64,000 bases of DNA from CAVXFS01 sp963761115. GTDB lineage: Bacteria > Pseudomonadota > Gammaproteobacteria > Burkholderiales > Gallionellaceae. Positions 53,520 through 62,574 of this stretch are shown piece after piece. The notes under the pieces were generated by a model that searched no databases, was not told the DNA's origin, and saw only the letters and a list, made by a program, of their open reading frames with translations. Every line of letters begins with the position of its first letter. Within the stretch, counting starts at the first letter, position 1. A program made the position numbers and the translations under genes. The stretch lies in assembly GCA_963761115.1 (NCBI GenBank), contig CAVXFS010000004.1, positions 496,001 through 560,000 on the forward strand. The letters are read 5' to 3'.

Positions 53520-54008
53520 ATCTCGTTTCCTCTCCCATCCATCGATGTCGTACTCACTGGATCAAGACTCCGTTCTGTTCCAGGGTATTCATTTGACCTG
53601 ATTTTTTGTTCGCTTCCATTGCCGGCGGGGTGCTGGACCACTTTGTCCCGGCCGCATTGTGCGGGGCATCTGCGGGCGGGATGATTTGCCTGGTGTAAGG
53701 AACAAGCCTGGTGACCGGCAACTGCATGTACCCGTCCGCGATCTCGGGGCGCCTTATTCAGCCGGCAACTACCCACGGAAGAGTGGGGCGATATTTTTTA
53801 GGTGTCCATGTTAAAATTCTCCCATGTTCTGGGTGACTCCCCGGCAAAACCGGCTTGATTGGCCTTATGATGCGGGAGTTATTGTGGCACAATGATTTTA
53901 GAATATTTATGGTGAAGGATTTTTCGCCCGTTGCCACAGGCAGGGCGGATTTTATTTTCCTTGTTCACTGTTCAGGCAAGTTACATATTAATCTCAAGGG
54001 AAATCAGT
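53520..54008. other. Spacer before tig
   Basis: No frame here looks real. The stretch presumably holds the tig promoter, but I cannot pick one with confidence. Confidence 0.45.
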
Positions 54009-55313
54009 ATGGCTAGTGTTGAAACTTTGGGGACGCTGGAACGGCGTCTGAATTCATATATTTCGCAGCAACAGATGCGCGGCGAGATCGAGTCGCGCCT
54101 TAAACGTCTGGGGCGCACGGCCAAGGTGCGCGGATTCAGGCCGGGGAAGGCTCCTCTCAAGATCATACAGCAGCAGTATGGGGCGCAAGTCCAGCAGGAA
54201 GTGCTGGGTGACGCGTTGCGGCGTTCCTTTGATGAGGCTGCAAGACTGAATAGTCTCCGGGTGGCGGGTGCGCCGAATTTCGAGATCAAGAATACTGATC
54301 CGGCAACCGAATTGATCGAGTACAGCGCCACATTCGAAGTCTATCCAGACATTGTGTTTGGCGATATCAGCACGGAAAAGATCGAGCGGCTGGGTTATGA
54401 GCTGGATGAGGCTGACGTCGAGAATGCAATCACCACATTGCGCAAACAACGGGCGATCTATGAGCCGGTTGAGCGGCCGTCGCAACAGGATGACCAGTTG
54501 CGCATCGACTTTGTCGGCAAACTCGACGGGGAGACTTTTGCAGGTGGCGAAGCCAGTAATTTCAAGATGATATTAGGCGCTGGCAACATGTTGCCTGAAT
54601 TCGAGGCTGCCATCACAGGCATGAAAGCGGGAGAGAGCCGGTCATTCGATATGACCTTCCCGGAGAATTATCATGACCATAACGTGGCCGGGAAACTGGT
54701 CGATTTTACCGTTACGGTACATGCCGTTGAAGCACCGACCCTGCCGGAGCTGAATGCCGAATTTGCAAGGTCACTTGGTGTCAAGGATGGCGATCTGGAG
54801 AAATTCAGAACGGAAGTCAGGGGTAACCTCAAGCATGAGGCAGACCGGCGCCTGAAAATGCGCAACAAGGAAAATGTGATGGATTTGCTGGTTAGAGTGA
54901 CGCATATCGATGTTCCGCGCGCATTGCTGGACATGGAAGTGCAGCAGATGATGCAGCAGACCATCGAGGAAATGCGCTCGAATGGGGTCAACATGCCGCA
55001 AGGGATGTCATTGCCTCCGGATGCATTTGCTGATCGCGCACAAAGGCGAGTCCGGTTGGGGCTTATTCTGTCTGAATTGATCAGGCAGAAGGATCTCAAG
55101 GCTGAACCCGGACAGATAAGGGCTTTGGTTGAGGAATTTGCCCAGGGTTATGAGCGTCCGGAAGAAGTAGTGAAGTGGCATTACAGCGATCCTGCCCGCT
55201 TGCGCGATGCCGAAGTTCTGGCACTGGAAGACAATGTTGTGGCCTGGGTAATGGATACGGTAGAGGTGACAGACCGTAACGTGAAGTTTGGCGAACTGAT
55301 GGTGAACAATTGA
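54009..55313 (+). CDS. tig: Trigger factor
   Basis: Trigger factor is the ribosome-bound chaperone and peptidyl-prolyl isomerase. The 434-residue product has the ribosome-binding FRPGKAPLKIIQQQYG motif (residues ~44-59), the FKBP-like middle domain (QQDDQLRIDFVGKLDGETFAGG, then the conserved GFEXALXGMKAGE-like AAITGMKAGESRSFDMTFPENYH), and a helical C-terminal chaperone domain. The ATG at 54009 follows AAGGGA; the frame from 53931 is longer but unsupported. It is the first gene of tig-clpP-clpX. Confidence 0.95.
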   Translation: MASVETLGTLERRLNSYISQQQMRGEIESRLKRLGRTAKVRGFRPGKAPLKIIQQQYGAQVQQEVLGDALRRSFDEAARLNSLRVAGAPNFEIKNTDPATELIEYSATFEVYPDIVFGDISTEKIERLGYELDEADVENAITTLRKQRAIYEPVERPSQQDDQLRIDFVGKLDGETFAGGEASNFKMILGAGNMLPEFEAAITGMKAGESRSFDMTFPENYHDHNVAGKLVDFTVTVHAVEAPTLPELNAEFARSLGVKDGDLEKFRTEVRGNLKHEADRRLKMRNKENVMDLLVRVTHIDVPRALLDMEVQQMMQQTIEEMRSNGVNMPQGMSLPPDAFADRAQRRVRLGLILSELIRQKDLKAEPGQIRALVEEFAQGYERPEEVVKWHYSDPARLRDAEVLALEDNVVAWVMDTVEVTDRNVKFGELMVNN

Positions 55314-55942
55314 TGGTGCACAGCGACTATCCGGCAGTAGACAACGAGCCTCAAAATATCGGCCTGATTCCGATGGTTATCGAAACCAGCGGGCGCGGGG
55401 AGCGGGCGTACGACATTTATTCGCGTTTGTTGAAGGAACGCGTGGTGTTTCTGATCGGTCCGATCAACGATACGGTAGCCAATCTGGTGGTTGCACAACT
55501 GCTTTTCCTTGAATCGGAGAATCCCGACAAGGAGATCTATCTCTATATCAATTCGCCCGGGGGATCCATTTCGGCGGGCATGGCGATCTATGACACCATG
55601 CAGTTCATCAAGCCGGACGTGTCCACCCTGTGCATCGGGATCGCTGCTTCCATGGGAGCATTCCTGTTGCAGGCCGGTGCGACCGGCAAGCGTTTTGCCT
55701 TGCCCAATTCCACGGTGATGATTCATCAGCCGCTGGGCGGGTTTCAGGGACAGGCATCGGACATTGAAATCCATGCAAAATACATCCTGAGCCTGCGCGA
55801 ACGCCTGTACCAGTTGATGGCCCAACATACCGGGCGTGACGTCGAGCAGATCGCGCGCGACAGTGAACGGGATAATTTTTTGACGGCCCAGGAATCACTG
55901 GATTACGGTCTGATCGACAAGGTGCTGGATAAGCGCACTTGA
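55313..55942 (+). CDS. clpP: ATP-dependent Clp protease proteolytic subunit
   Basis: ClpP is the serine protease barrel that works with ClpX. The 209-residue product carries the catalytic Ser in CIGIAASMGAFLLQAG, His in MIHQPLGGFQG and Asp in the following RDVEQIARDSERDNF. The ATG at 55313 overlaps the last base of the tig stop (TGATG), so translation is coupled. Confidence 0.96.
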   Translation: MVHSDYPAVDNEPQNIGLIPMVIETSGRGERAYDIYSRLLKERVVFLIGPINDTVANLVVAQLLFLESENPDKEIYLYINSPGGSISAGMAIYDTMQFIKPDVSTLCIGIAASMGAFLLQAGATGKRFALPNSTVMIHQPLGGFQGQASDIEIHAKYILSLRERLYQLMAQHTGRDVEQIARDSERDNFLTAQESLDYGLIDKVLDKRT

Positions 55943-56062
55943 GCCGGTTAGCCAGGCATTCGCGGTTTTGTTAGCAATCAAAGCCGGGTGAGGGCTGATG
56001 AAATGATTGATGCTGGTGCCTTGTGGCAACTTCATTCTGGATAATTATTTGCGGAGGTCATT

Positions 56063-57322
56063 ATGTCGTCAGAGAAAAAAAATGGTGACAAGTTGCTGTA
56101 CTGTTCCTTTTGCGGCAAGAGCCAGCATGAAGTACGCAAGCTGATCGCGGGACCATCGGTGTTCGTCTGTGACGAATGCATCGAGTTGTGCAACGATATC
56201 ATCCGCGAAGAAACCCAGTCCGGAACCATAGGCAAAACCGACAAGGATGATCTGCCGGTGCCGCACACTATCTGTTCGCGGCTGGATGAGTATGTGGTCG
56301 GCCAGGAAAAGGCAAAGAAAATCCTGTCAGTGGCAGTGTACAACCACTACAAGCGATTGAAGAGCAATGACAAGGATGGGGTGGAGCTGGCAAAAAGCAA
56401 TATCCTGCTGATAGGGCCAACCGGTTCCGGCAAGACACTGCTGGCGCAGACCATGGCGCGATTGCTCAATGTGCCGTTCGTGATGGCGGATGCCACTACC
56501 CTGACCGAGGCCGGGTATGTCGGCGAGGATGTGGAAAACATCATCCAGAAATTATTGCAGGCGTGCGACTACGAAGTGGAGCGTGCGCAACGCGGGATCG
56601 TCTACATAGACGAGATCGACAAGATTTCGCGCAAGTCGGATAACCCGTCGATCACGCGCGATGTTTCGGGTGAGGGCGTACAACAAGCCTTGCTCAAACT
56701 GATCGAGGGCACCAAGGCTTCGGTGCCGCCACAGGGTGGGCGCAAGCATCCGAATACCGAATTCCTGCAGGTTGATACCACGAATATCCTGTTCATCTGT
56801 GGCGGCGCCTTTGATGGCCTGGATAAAGTAATCCGTGATCGCTCCGAAAAGGCCGGCATTGGTTTCGGGGCGGATCTGGCAAAGCGCGACGACAAAAGGA
56901 ATGTGGGTGCAGTGCTGCAAGGGGTTGAACCGGAGGATTTGATAAAGTTTGGTTTGATTCCCGAGTTTGTTGGTCGATTGCCGGTCATCGCCACGCTGGA
57001 AGAACTCGATGAAGATGCGCTGGTGAGGATATTGACCGAGCCGAAGAATGCTCTGACCAAACAGTACCAGAAATTGTTTGCCATGGAAGGCGTGGAACTG
57101 GAATTCCGGGGCGGGGTGTTGCAGGCTATCGCCAGAAAGTCGCTTGATCGAAAATCCGGCGCCCGTGGTCTGCGCTCGATCATGGAACATGCCTTGCTTG
57201 ACGTCATGTTCGATCTGCCTTCCGCGGAGAACGTGGAAAAGGTGGTGTTGGACGAAAACGGTACAGGAGGAGAAATCCATTCTATGGTGATGTATTCAGA
57301 TACGCCGAAATTCGCAGCCTAA
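56063..57322 (+). CDS. clpX: Clp protease ATP-binding subunit ClpX
   Basis: ClpX unfolds proteins and feeds ClpP. The 419-residue product has the N-terminal zinc domain (CSFCGKSQHEVRKLIAGP, FVCDECIELC), Walker A GPTGSGKTLL, Walker B YIDEIDK, and the sensor-2 GARGLRSIMEHALLD. A GGAGG-type site precedes the ATG. It lies 120 bases after clpP. Confidence 0.96.
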   Translation: MSSEKKNGDKLLYCSFCGKSQHEVRKLIAGPSVFVCDECIELCNDIIREETQSGTIGKTDKDDLPVPHTICSRLDEYVVGQEKAKKILSVAVYNHYKRLKSNDKDGVELAKSNILLIGPTGSGKTLLAQTMARLLNVPFVMADATTLTEAGYVGEDVENIIQKLLQACDYEVERAQRGIVYIDEIDKISRKSDNPSITRDVSGEGVQQALLKLIEGTKASVPPQGGRKHPNTEFLQVDTTNILFICGGAFDGLDKVIRDRSEKAGIGFGADLAKRDDKRNVGAVLQGVEPEDLIKFGLIPEFVGRLPVIATLEELDEDALVRILTEPKNALTKQYQKLFAMEGVELEFRGGVLQAIARKSLDRKSGARGLRSIMEHALLDVMFDLPSAENVEKVVLDENGTGGEIHSMVMYSDTPKFAA

Positions 57323-57341
57323 TCAACGACATTGTTTGTCG

Positions 57342-57369
57342 CTTGAATTTTATCGCGATGTCCCCATCT
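57342..57369 (+). promoter_or_regulatory. Sigma-32 (RpoH) heat-shock promoter of lon
   Basis: CTTGAA (57342-57347) and CCCCATCT (57362-57369) are separated by 14 bases, an excellent match to the known CTTGAA-N13-17-CCCCATNT consensus. Transcription would start near 57376, about 30 bases before lon. Confidence 0.88.
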
Positions 57370-57403
57370 AACCAGACACAATCACTTACTGGGAACCTCT
57401 GCC

Positions 57404-59818
57404 ATGCTAGAAAATGAAATCAATGAAATGGATTCCGGTCTGGTTCCGCTATTGCCGTTGCGCGATGTAGTGGTCTTTCCACACATGGTGATTCCCTTGT
57501 TTGTCGGGCGTGCCAAATCCATCAAGGCGCTGGAGTCCGCCATGGAGGCGAGCAAGAATATTGTTCTGGTGGCGCAGAAATCCGCTGCCAAGGATGAGCC
57601 TGCGATAGAAGATCTGTACGGGATCGGCAGCATTGCCAATATCCTGCAGATGCTCAAATTGCCGGATGGCACCGTCAAGGTTCTGGTGGAAGGAACACAA
57701 CGTGCCAGGGTGATCCGGGTGCGCGATGAAAAATCACATTTTGAAGCTGAGATAGAACCGGTATTTGTCGACGAGGAAATCGGCCATGAAGCCGAGGCGA
57801 TGCGCCGTGCCCTGATCAATCAGTTCGACCAGTACGTCAAGCTCAACAAGAAGATTCCTCCCGAAATCCTGACCTCGCTGGTTGGCATAGACGATGCCGG
57901 ACGCATGGCGGATACCATCGCCGCACATTTGCCGCTCAAGCTGGAACAGAAGCAGGAAGTGCTGGAGATCTTCGATGTGCGCAAGCGTCTTGAACATCTG
58001 CTCGGCCTGCTTGAGTCCGAACTCGATATCCTCCAGGTAGAGAAGCGTATCCGCGGTCGGGTCAAGCGCCAGATGGAAAAAAGCCAGCGCGAGTATTACC
58101 TGAACGAACAGGTAAAGGCGATCCAGAAGGAACTGGGCGAAGGCGAAGATGGCGCCGACATGGAGGAGATCGAAAAGAAGATCCGGTCTGCGCACATGCC
58201 AAAAGAGGCCCGCACCAAGGCCGAGTCGGAATTGAAGAAATTGCGCCTGATGTCGCCGATGTCGGCTGAGGCAACGGTGGTGCGCAACTATATCGACGTG
58301 CTGGTCGGGTTGCCGTGGAAAAAGAAAACCAAGATCAGCACCGACCTGAAGCGTGCCGAAGAGGTACTGGAAGCGGATCATTACGGTCTGGAAAAGGTCA
58401 AGGAACGCATCGTCGAGTATCTTGCAGTGCAGCAACGTGTCGACAAGATGAAGGCGCCGATCCTGTGTCTGGTGGGACCACCGGGTGTGGGCAAGACCTC
58501 GCTCGGACAATCCATCGCGCGCGCGACCAATCGCAAGTTCGTGCGCATGTCGTTGGGCGGGGTGCGCGATGAATCCGAGATCAGGGGTCACCGCAGAACT
58601 TATATCGGTTCGATGCCGGGCAAGATCCTGCAGAACATGACCAAGGTGAACGTGAAGAATCCGCTGTTCCTGCTTGATGAAGTGGACAAGATGGGCATGG
58701 ATTTTCGTGGCGATCCTTCGTCAGCTTTGCTTGAGGTGCTCGATCCGGAGCAGAACCATACCTTCGTCGATCACTACGTTGAAGTCGAATACGACTTGTC
58801 CGACGTGATGTTTGTGGCCACGGCGAATACCATGAACATTCCCGCGCCGTTGCTGGATCGCATGGAGATCATCCATGTCTCCAGTTACACGGAAGATGAA
58901 AAGGTCAACATTGCCGAACGCTACCTGATCCCCAAGACGCTGGGAAACAATGGCCTGAAGGCGGAAGAGATCTCCATATCCGACAGTGCGATCCGCGACA
59001 TTTTGCGTTATTACACCAGGGAAGCGGGGGTGCGCGGACTGGAACGGGAGATCTCCAAGATCTGCCGCAAGGTGGTGAAGGCATTGTTGCTCAAGGGACG
59101 CGTGAAAAAGGTGGCGGTGAATGCGCGTAACCTGGACAAGTTCCTTGGCGTGCGCCGCTATTCATACGGGATCGCGGAGAAGAACAACCAGGTGGGGCAG
59201 GTAACCGGCCTGGCTTGGACCGAGGTTGGCGGCGAATTGCTGACCATCGAGACGGTGGTGCTGCCCGGAAAAGGCAAGACCACCACAACCGGCAAATTGG
59301 GCGAGGTGATGCAGGAGTCGATCCAGGCCGCGCTCAGTGTGGTGCGCAATCGTGCGCGGGCGCTCGGCATAGTCGAGGATTTTTACCAGAAAAACGATCT
59401 GCACATCCACCTGCCGGAAGGCGCAACGCCCAAGGATGGACCCAGTGCCGGCGTTGGCATTTGTACTGCCATGGTATCTGCGCTTACCGGGATTCCGGTG
59501 CGTGCCGATGTTGCGATGACTGGCGAGATCACGCTGCGCGGCGAGGTATTGCCTATCGGCGGGTTGAAGGAAAAGCTGCTCGCAGCGCAACGCGGGGGCA
59601 TCAAGACCGTCCTGATCCCGGAAGAAAACACCAAGGATCTGGTGGATATACCAGACAACGTCAAGAACAAGCTTGATATCCATCCGGTCAGGTGGATCGA
59701 GCAGGTGCTGAATATGGCTCTGGAAAGGGCGCCGGAGCCATTGCCTAAAGATGCGCCGGTTGTGAGTCCGATTCCGGTGGTCGAAGAAAACCTGGGTCCT
59801 TCTCTGGTCAAGCATTGA
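57404..59818 (+). CDS. lon: ATP-dependent protease Lon
   Basis: Lon degrades misfolded and regulatory proteins. The 804-residue product has the N-terminal substrate-binding domain (VPLLPLRDVVVFPHMVIPLFVGR), Walker A GPPGVGKTSLGQ, the sensor loops and the C-terminal serine-lysine protease with Ser in DGPSAGVGI and Lys in LPIGGLKEKLLAAQRGG. Length is standard. A sigma-32-type promoter precedes it, while clpX has no such site. Confidence 0.97.
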   Translation: MLENEINEMDSGLVPLLPLRDVVVFPHMVIPLFVGRAKSIKALESAMEASKNIVLVAQKSAAKDEPAIEDLYGIGSIANILQMLKLPDGTVKVLVEGTQRARVIRVRDEKSHFEAEIEPVFVDEEIGHEAEAMRRALINQFDQYVKLNKKIPPEILTSLVGIDDAGRMADTIAAHLPLKLEQKQEVLEIFDVRKRLEHLLGLLESELDILQVEKRIRGRVKRQMEKSQREYYLNEQVKAIQKELGEGEDGADMEEIEKKIRSAHMPKEARTKAESELKKLRLMSPMSAEATVVRNYIDVLVGLPWKKKTKISTDLKRAEEVLEADHYGLEKVKERIVEYLAVQQRVDKMKAPILCLVGPPGVGKTSLGQSIARATNRKFVRMSLGGVRDESEIRGHRRTYIGSMPGKILQNMTKVNVKNPLFLLDEVDKMGMDFRGDPSSALLEVLDPEQNHTFVDHYVEVEYDLSDVMFVATANTMNIPAPLLDRMEIIHVSSYTEDEKVNIAERYLIPKTLGNNGLKAEEISISDSAIRDILRYYTREAGVRGLEREISKICRKVVKALLLKGRVKKVAVNARNLDKFLGVRRYSYGIAEKNNQVGQVTGLAWTEVGGELLTIETVVLPGKGKTTTTGKLGEVMQESIQAALSVVRNRARALGIVEDFYQKNDLHIHLPEGATPKDGPSAGVGICTAMVSALTGIPVRADVAMTGEITLRGEVLPIGGLKEKLLAAQRGGIKTVLIPEENTKDLVDIPDNVKNKLDIHPVRWIEQVLNMALERAPEPLPKDAPVVSPIPVVEENLGPSLVKH

Positions 59819-59832
59819 TGTAATGCATCCCG

Positions 59833-59870
59833 GCGTTTGACTTGATGAAAAAGCTCGTCAAGTCAAACGC
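59833..59870. repeat. Perfect 13-bp stem-loop after lon
   Basis: GCGTTTGACTTGA (59833-59845) pairs perfectly with TCAAGTCAAACGC (59858-59870), with a 12-base loop. There is no T run, so if it ends transcription it does so in another way; it may protect the lon mRNA end. Confidence 0.6.
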
Positions 59871-60026
59871 GCCCAGCGGGTATTCCAGCAATTTTCATTG
59901 CTCTCTTTCCTGGTTACGTATCATTCCACCTTCACAATATTTAATGCGAGTCGACTGGCCAGAAAACCCGGCCAAAGGTGAAAAATGCATCTGAAAATAC
60001 TTCATCTCGACACCGCAGCATATTGC

Positions 60027-60055
60027 TTGACCGGGCATGTAACCCTTGATATAAA
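60027..60055 (+). promoter_or_regulatory. Sigma-70-type promoter of the second hup
   Basis: TTGACC (60027-60032) and TATAAA (60050-60055) are 17 bases apart, about 50 bases before the second hup. This gives hup its own start site apart from lon. Confidence 0.75.
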
Positions 60056-60106
60056 GCACTTACAGGGTTTCCTGTCTTTCTCCAACACTCAAAAAAGGGG
60101 CGCCAA

Positions 60107-60379
60107 ATGAATAAATCCGAATTGATAGATGCAATCGCCAAGTCTGCAGATATTTCCAAAGCGGCAGCCGGCCGTGCTCTGGACGCAACGGTAAATGCCG
60201 TCAAGAAATCATTGAAAAAAGGAGACATGGTCACCCTGGTTGGGTTCGGGACTTTTTACGTCGGCAAGCGCGCTGCACGCAATGGTCGCAATCCGCGCAC
60301 CGGTGCAACGATCAAAATCAGGGCTGCCAAGGTTCCCAAATTCCGTGCTGGTAAAGGTCTGAAAGATGCTGTAAACTAG
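60107..60379 (+). CDS. hupB: DNA-binding protein HU (second copy)
   Basis: The 90-residue product (MNKSELIDAIAKSADISKAAAGRALDATVNAVKKSLKKGDMVTLVGFGTFYVGKRAARNGRNPRTG) is a canonical HU with the arm RNGRNPRTG. It shares the fold but not close identity with the copy at 53193, so the two are paralogues. The order lon-hup-tRNAs-ppiD is common in relatives. Confidence 0.95.
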   Translation: MNKSELIDAIAKSADISKAAAGRALDATVNAVKKSLKKGDMVTLVGFGTFYVGKRAARNGRNPRTGATIKIRAAKVPKFRAGKGLKDAVN

Positions 60380-60390
60380 CGCGCTTTTGC

Positions 60391-60466
60391 GGGTGCTTAG
60401 CTCAGTTGGTAGAGCGTCGCCCTTACAAGGCGAATGTCGGCGGTTCGACCCCGTCAGCACCCACCA
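60391..60466 (+). tRNA. tRNA-Val (anticodon UAC)
   Basis: Acceptor GGGTGCT/AGCACCC, anticodon loop CTTACAA in TCGCC/GGCGA, T loop TTCGACC and encoded CCA. It lies 11 bases after hup and probably shares its transcript. Confidence 0.95.
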
Positions 60467-60480
60467 GATAAATAGCTCAT

Positions 60481-60557
60481 GGAGTGGTAGTTCAGTTGGT
60501 TAGAATACCGGCCTGTCACGCCGGGGGTCGCGGGTTCGAGTCCCGTCCACTCCGCCA
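60481..60557 (+). tRNA. tRNA-Asp (anticodon GUC)
   Basis: Acceptor GGAGTGG/CCACTCC, anticodon loop CTGTCAC in CCGGC/GCCGG, T loop TTCGAGT and encoded CCA. It is second in the tRNA pair behind hup. Confidence 0.95.
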
Positions 60558-60561
60558 GACC

Positions 60562-60592
60562 AAGGCGAACGCAAGTTCGCCTTTTTCATTTT
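60562..60592 (+). terminator. Intrinsic terminator of the hup-tRNA transcript
   Basis: AAGGCGAAC and GTTCGCCTT form a 9-bp stem with a GCAA tetraloop, followed by a T-rich tract. It ends 24 bases before ppiD. Confidence 0.85.
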
Positions 60593-60615
60593 TCATTCCT
60601 TTCGAGTGAGTTGAG

Positions 60616-62505
60616 ATGTTTAATTTTGTCGATAATAACAAGCGGGCAATTCAAATTATCATGGCGTTGATAACGCTCCCGTTTGCACTTTGGGGGATCA
60701 ACTCTTACCAGAAAGCAAACTCGAGCGAGGCGATGGCGACGGTGAATGGCGAGAAAATCAGCCCGCAGGAGTTTGATAATGCCCTGCGCAATCAAGAGAG
60801 CAGAATGCGCGAGACCCTGGGTGACAAGTTCGATCCTGCCGTGATTGACATGCCTGAGGTTAAACGCACGGTTCTCGACGAACTGGTCAATCAACACCTG
60901 CTGGCTTTGCTGGCACGGGAACAGGGTTTGCTGGTGAGCGATGCTCAATTGGCGCAGGTGATTTCCAGCATTGATGCGTTCAAGGTTGATGGAAAGTTCG
61001 ATAAGGCGAGTTATGAATCAGTGCTGCGCAACCAAAACATGTCTCCCCAGGTTTTTGAGTATCGCGTAAGGCAGGAAATGATTGCGCAGCAGTTGACCGA
61101 TGCGTACAGCCAGAATGGATACGCATCGAACGCCGTCGCAGACAGGCTGATGCAGCTTAACGAACAGCAACGCGATGTCAACACGCTGCAGCTGTCCCCC
61201 GATACGTATCTGAAACAGGTCAAGGTGGATGATGCGGAAATCAAAAAATATTATGAAACCAATGCCGCCGAATTCCGGACTCCCGAGCAGGTCAGGGTCG
61301 AATATGTGACGTTTTCCGTGGATTCGCTGATGCCGCAAATCAATATCGATGAAGCGGCGATCAAGCAATATTACGTGGATCATCAGCCCGAGTTTGGTAT
61401 CCAGGAGCAGCGGCAAGCATCGCATATCCTGATTTCGGTTTCGAAAGATGCCAGCGACGCCGACAAGGAGGCAGCCAAAGCCAAGGCCGAGCAGGTGCTG
61501 AAGCTGGTCAGGCAGTCGCCTGGCAAGTTTGCGGAACTCGCCAGGCAGTATTCGCAGGATGTGGGTTCTGCCGCGCATGGCGGTGATCTCGGCATGATCG
61601 CACGCGGAATGATGGTCAAACCGTTTGAGGATGCCGTATTTCAGCTCAAGCCCGGGGAAATCAGTGATGTGGTGAAGTCAGACTTCGGTTTCCATATCAT
61701 CAAGCTGACTTCGATTGTGCCTGCAAAAATCAAGCCGCTCGACCAGGTCAGGGGCGAGATTGAGCAAAAACTGAAGTTGCAAAAGGCAACCGATGAATTT
61801 GTCGAACTGGCGGACAAGTTCAGCAATACGGTATATGAGCAAAGCGACAGTTTGAAACCGGCAGCAGAATTGGTAAAGTCGAAAGTCCTGCAAAGTTCCT
61901 GGTTGTACAAGGATCAGGCTGAATCTGCGCCGTGGACGAGTAAAGTCCTGCAAGCCGTATTTTCAAATGACGTGTTGAAAGAAAAACGCAATAGCGCTGC
62001 TGTTGAAGTTGGCCCCAACAGCCTGCTTGCGGCGCGCTTGCTGGAATACAAGCCGGCAGGCACCCGGTCGCTGGCAGAGGTGAGCGAGGTCATACGGCAG
62101 AAATTGATACATCAGAAAGCCATGGAGCTGGCCTCGAAACAGGGCCAGGAAATGCTTGTCAAACTGCAGCATGGTGATAGTCCAAAACTGGATTGGAAAG
62201 CCGGGCAGACCATTTCACGCGCGCAGCCTGCAGGCTTGAGCCATGGATTGGTGCAGAAGATATTCCAGGCGGACACTTCGAAACTCCCGGCCTATCTGGG
62301 CATGGAGGATGAGCAGAAGGGGTATGTCCTGGTTCGTATCGTTGCTGTCAAGGAGGGCGCAGCGATAGACGATGCCAAACGCAACCGCTACGTGCAGGAA
62401 ATTCGCAAGATGACTGGCGAAGAATTGTCCCGGGCTTATCTGGCTGGGGCCAGAAAGCATGCCGAGATCAAGATGAAGACGTTCGAGTCTGAAACGGAGA
62501 AGTAG
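60616..62505 (+). CDS. ppiD: Peptidyl-prolyl isomerase PpiD (SurA-like)
   Basis: PpiD is an inner-membrane-anchored periplasmic chaperone near the Sec exit. The 629-residue product has one N-terminal membrane helix (IQIIMALITLPFALWGINSY, ~12-31), a SurA-N-like helical domain (~35-250), one parvulin domain (QASHILISVSKDASDAD...GGDLGMIARGMMVKPFEDAVFQLKPGEISDVVKSDFGFHIIKL, ~270-370) and a long C-terminal helical part. The layout matches PpiD. Confidence 0.94.
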   Translation: MFNFVDNNKRAIQIIMALITLPFALWGINSYQKANSSEAMATVNGEKISPQEFDNALRNQESRMRETLGDKFDPAVIDMPEVKRTVLDELVNQHLLALLAREQGLLVSDAQLAQVISSIDAFKVDGKFDKASYESVLRNQNMSPQVFEYRVRQEMIAQQLTDAYSQNGYASNAVADRLMQLNEQQRDVNTLQLSPDTYLKQVKVDDAEIKKYYETNAAEFRTPEQVRVEYVTFSVDSLMPQINIDEAAIKQYYVDHQPEFGIQEQRQASHILISVSKDASDADKEAAKAKAEQVLKLVRQSPGKFAELARQYSQDVGSAAHGGDLGMIARGMMVKPFEDAVFQLKPGEISDVVKSDFGFHIIKLTSIVPAKIKPLDQVRGEIEQKLKLQKATDEFVELADKFSNTVYEQSDSLKPAAELVKSKVLQSSWLYKDQAESAPWTSKVLQAVFSNDVLKEKRNSAAVEVGPNSLLAARLLEYKPAGTRSLAEVSEVIRQKLIHQKAMELASKQGQEMLVKLQHGDSPKLDWKAGQTISRAQPAGLSHGLVQKIFQADTSKLPAYLGMEDEQKGYVLVRIVAVKEGAAIDDAKRNRYVQEIRKMTGEELSRAYLAGARKHAEIKMKTFESETEK

Positions 62506-62528
62506 TGAGTTTTGTAATGCCGAAACAG

Positions 62529-62552
62529 ACGCCACTCAACGAGTGGCGTTTG
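62529..62552. terminator. Hairpin terminator between ppiD and fabI
   Basis: ACGCCACTC (62529-62537) pairs with GAGTGGCGT (62541-62549) around an AAC loop, followed by TTG. The symmetric stem may serve both converging transcripts. Confidence 0.7.
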
Positions 62553-62574
62553 CATTGATGGAGTGGGATCAGGG

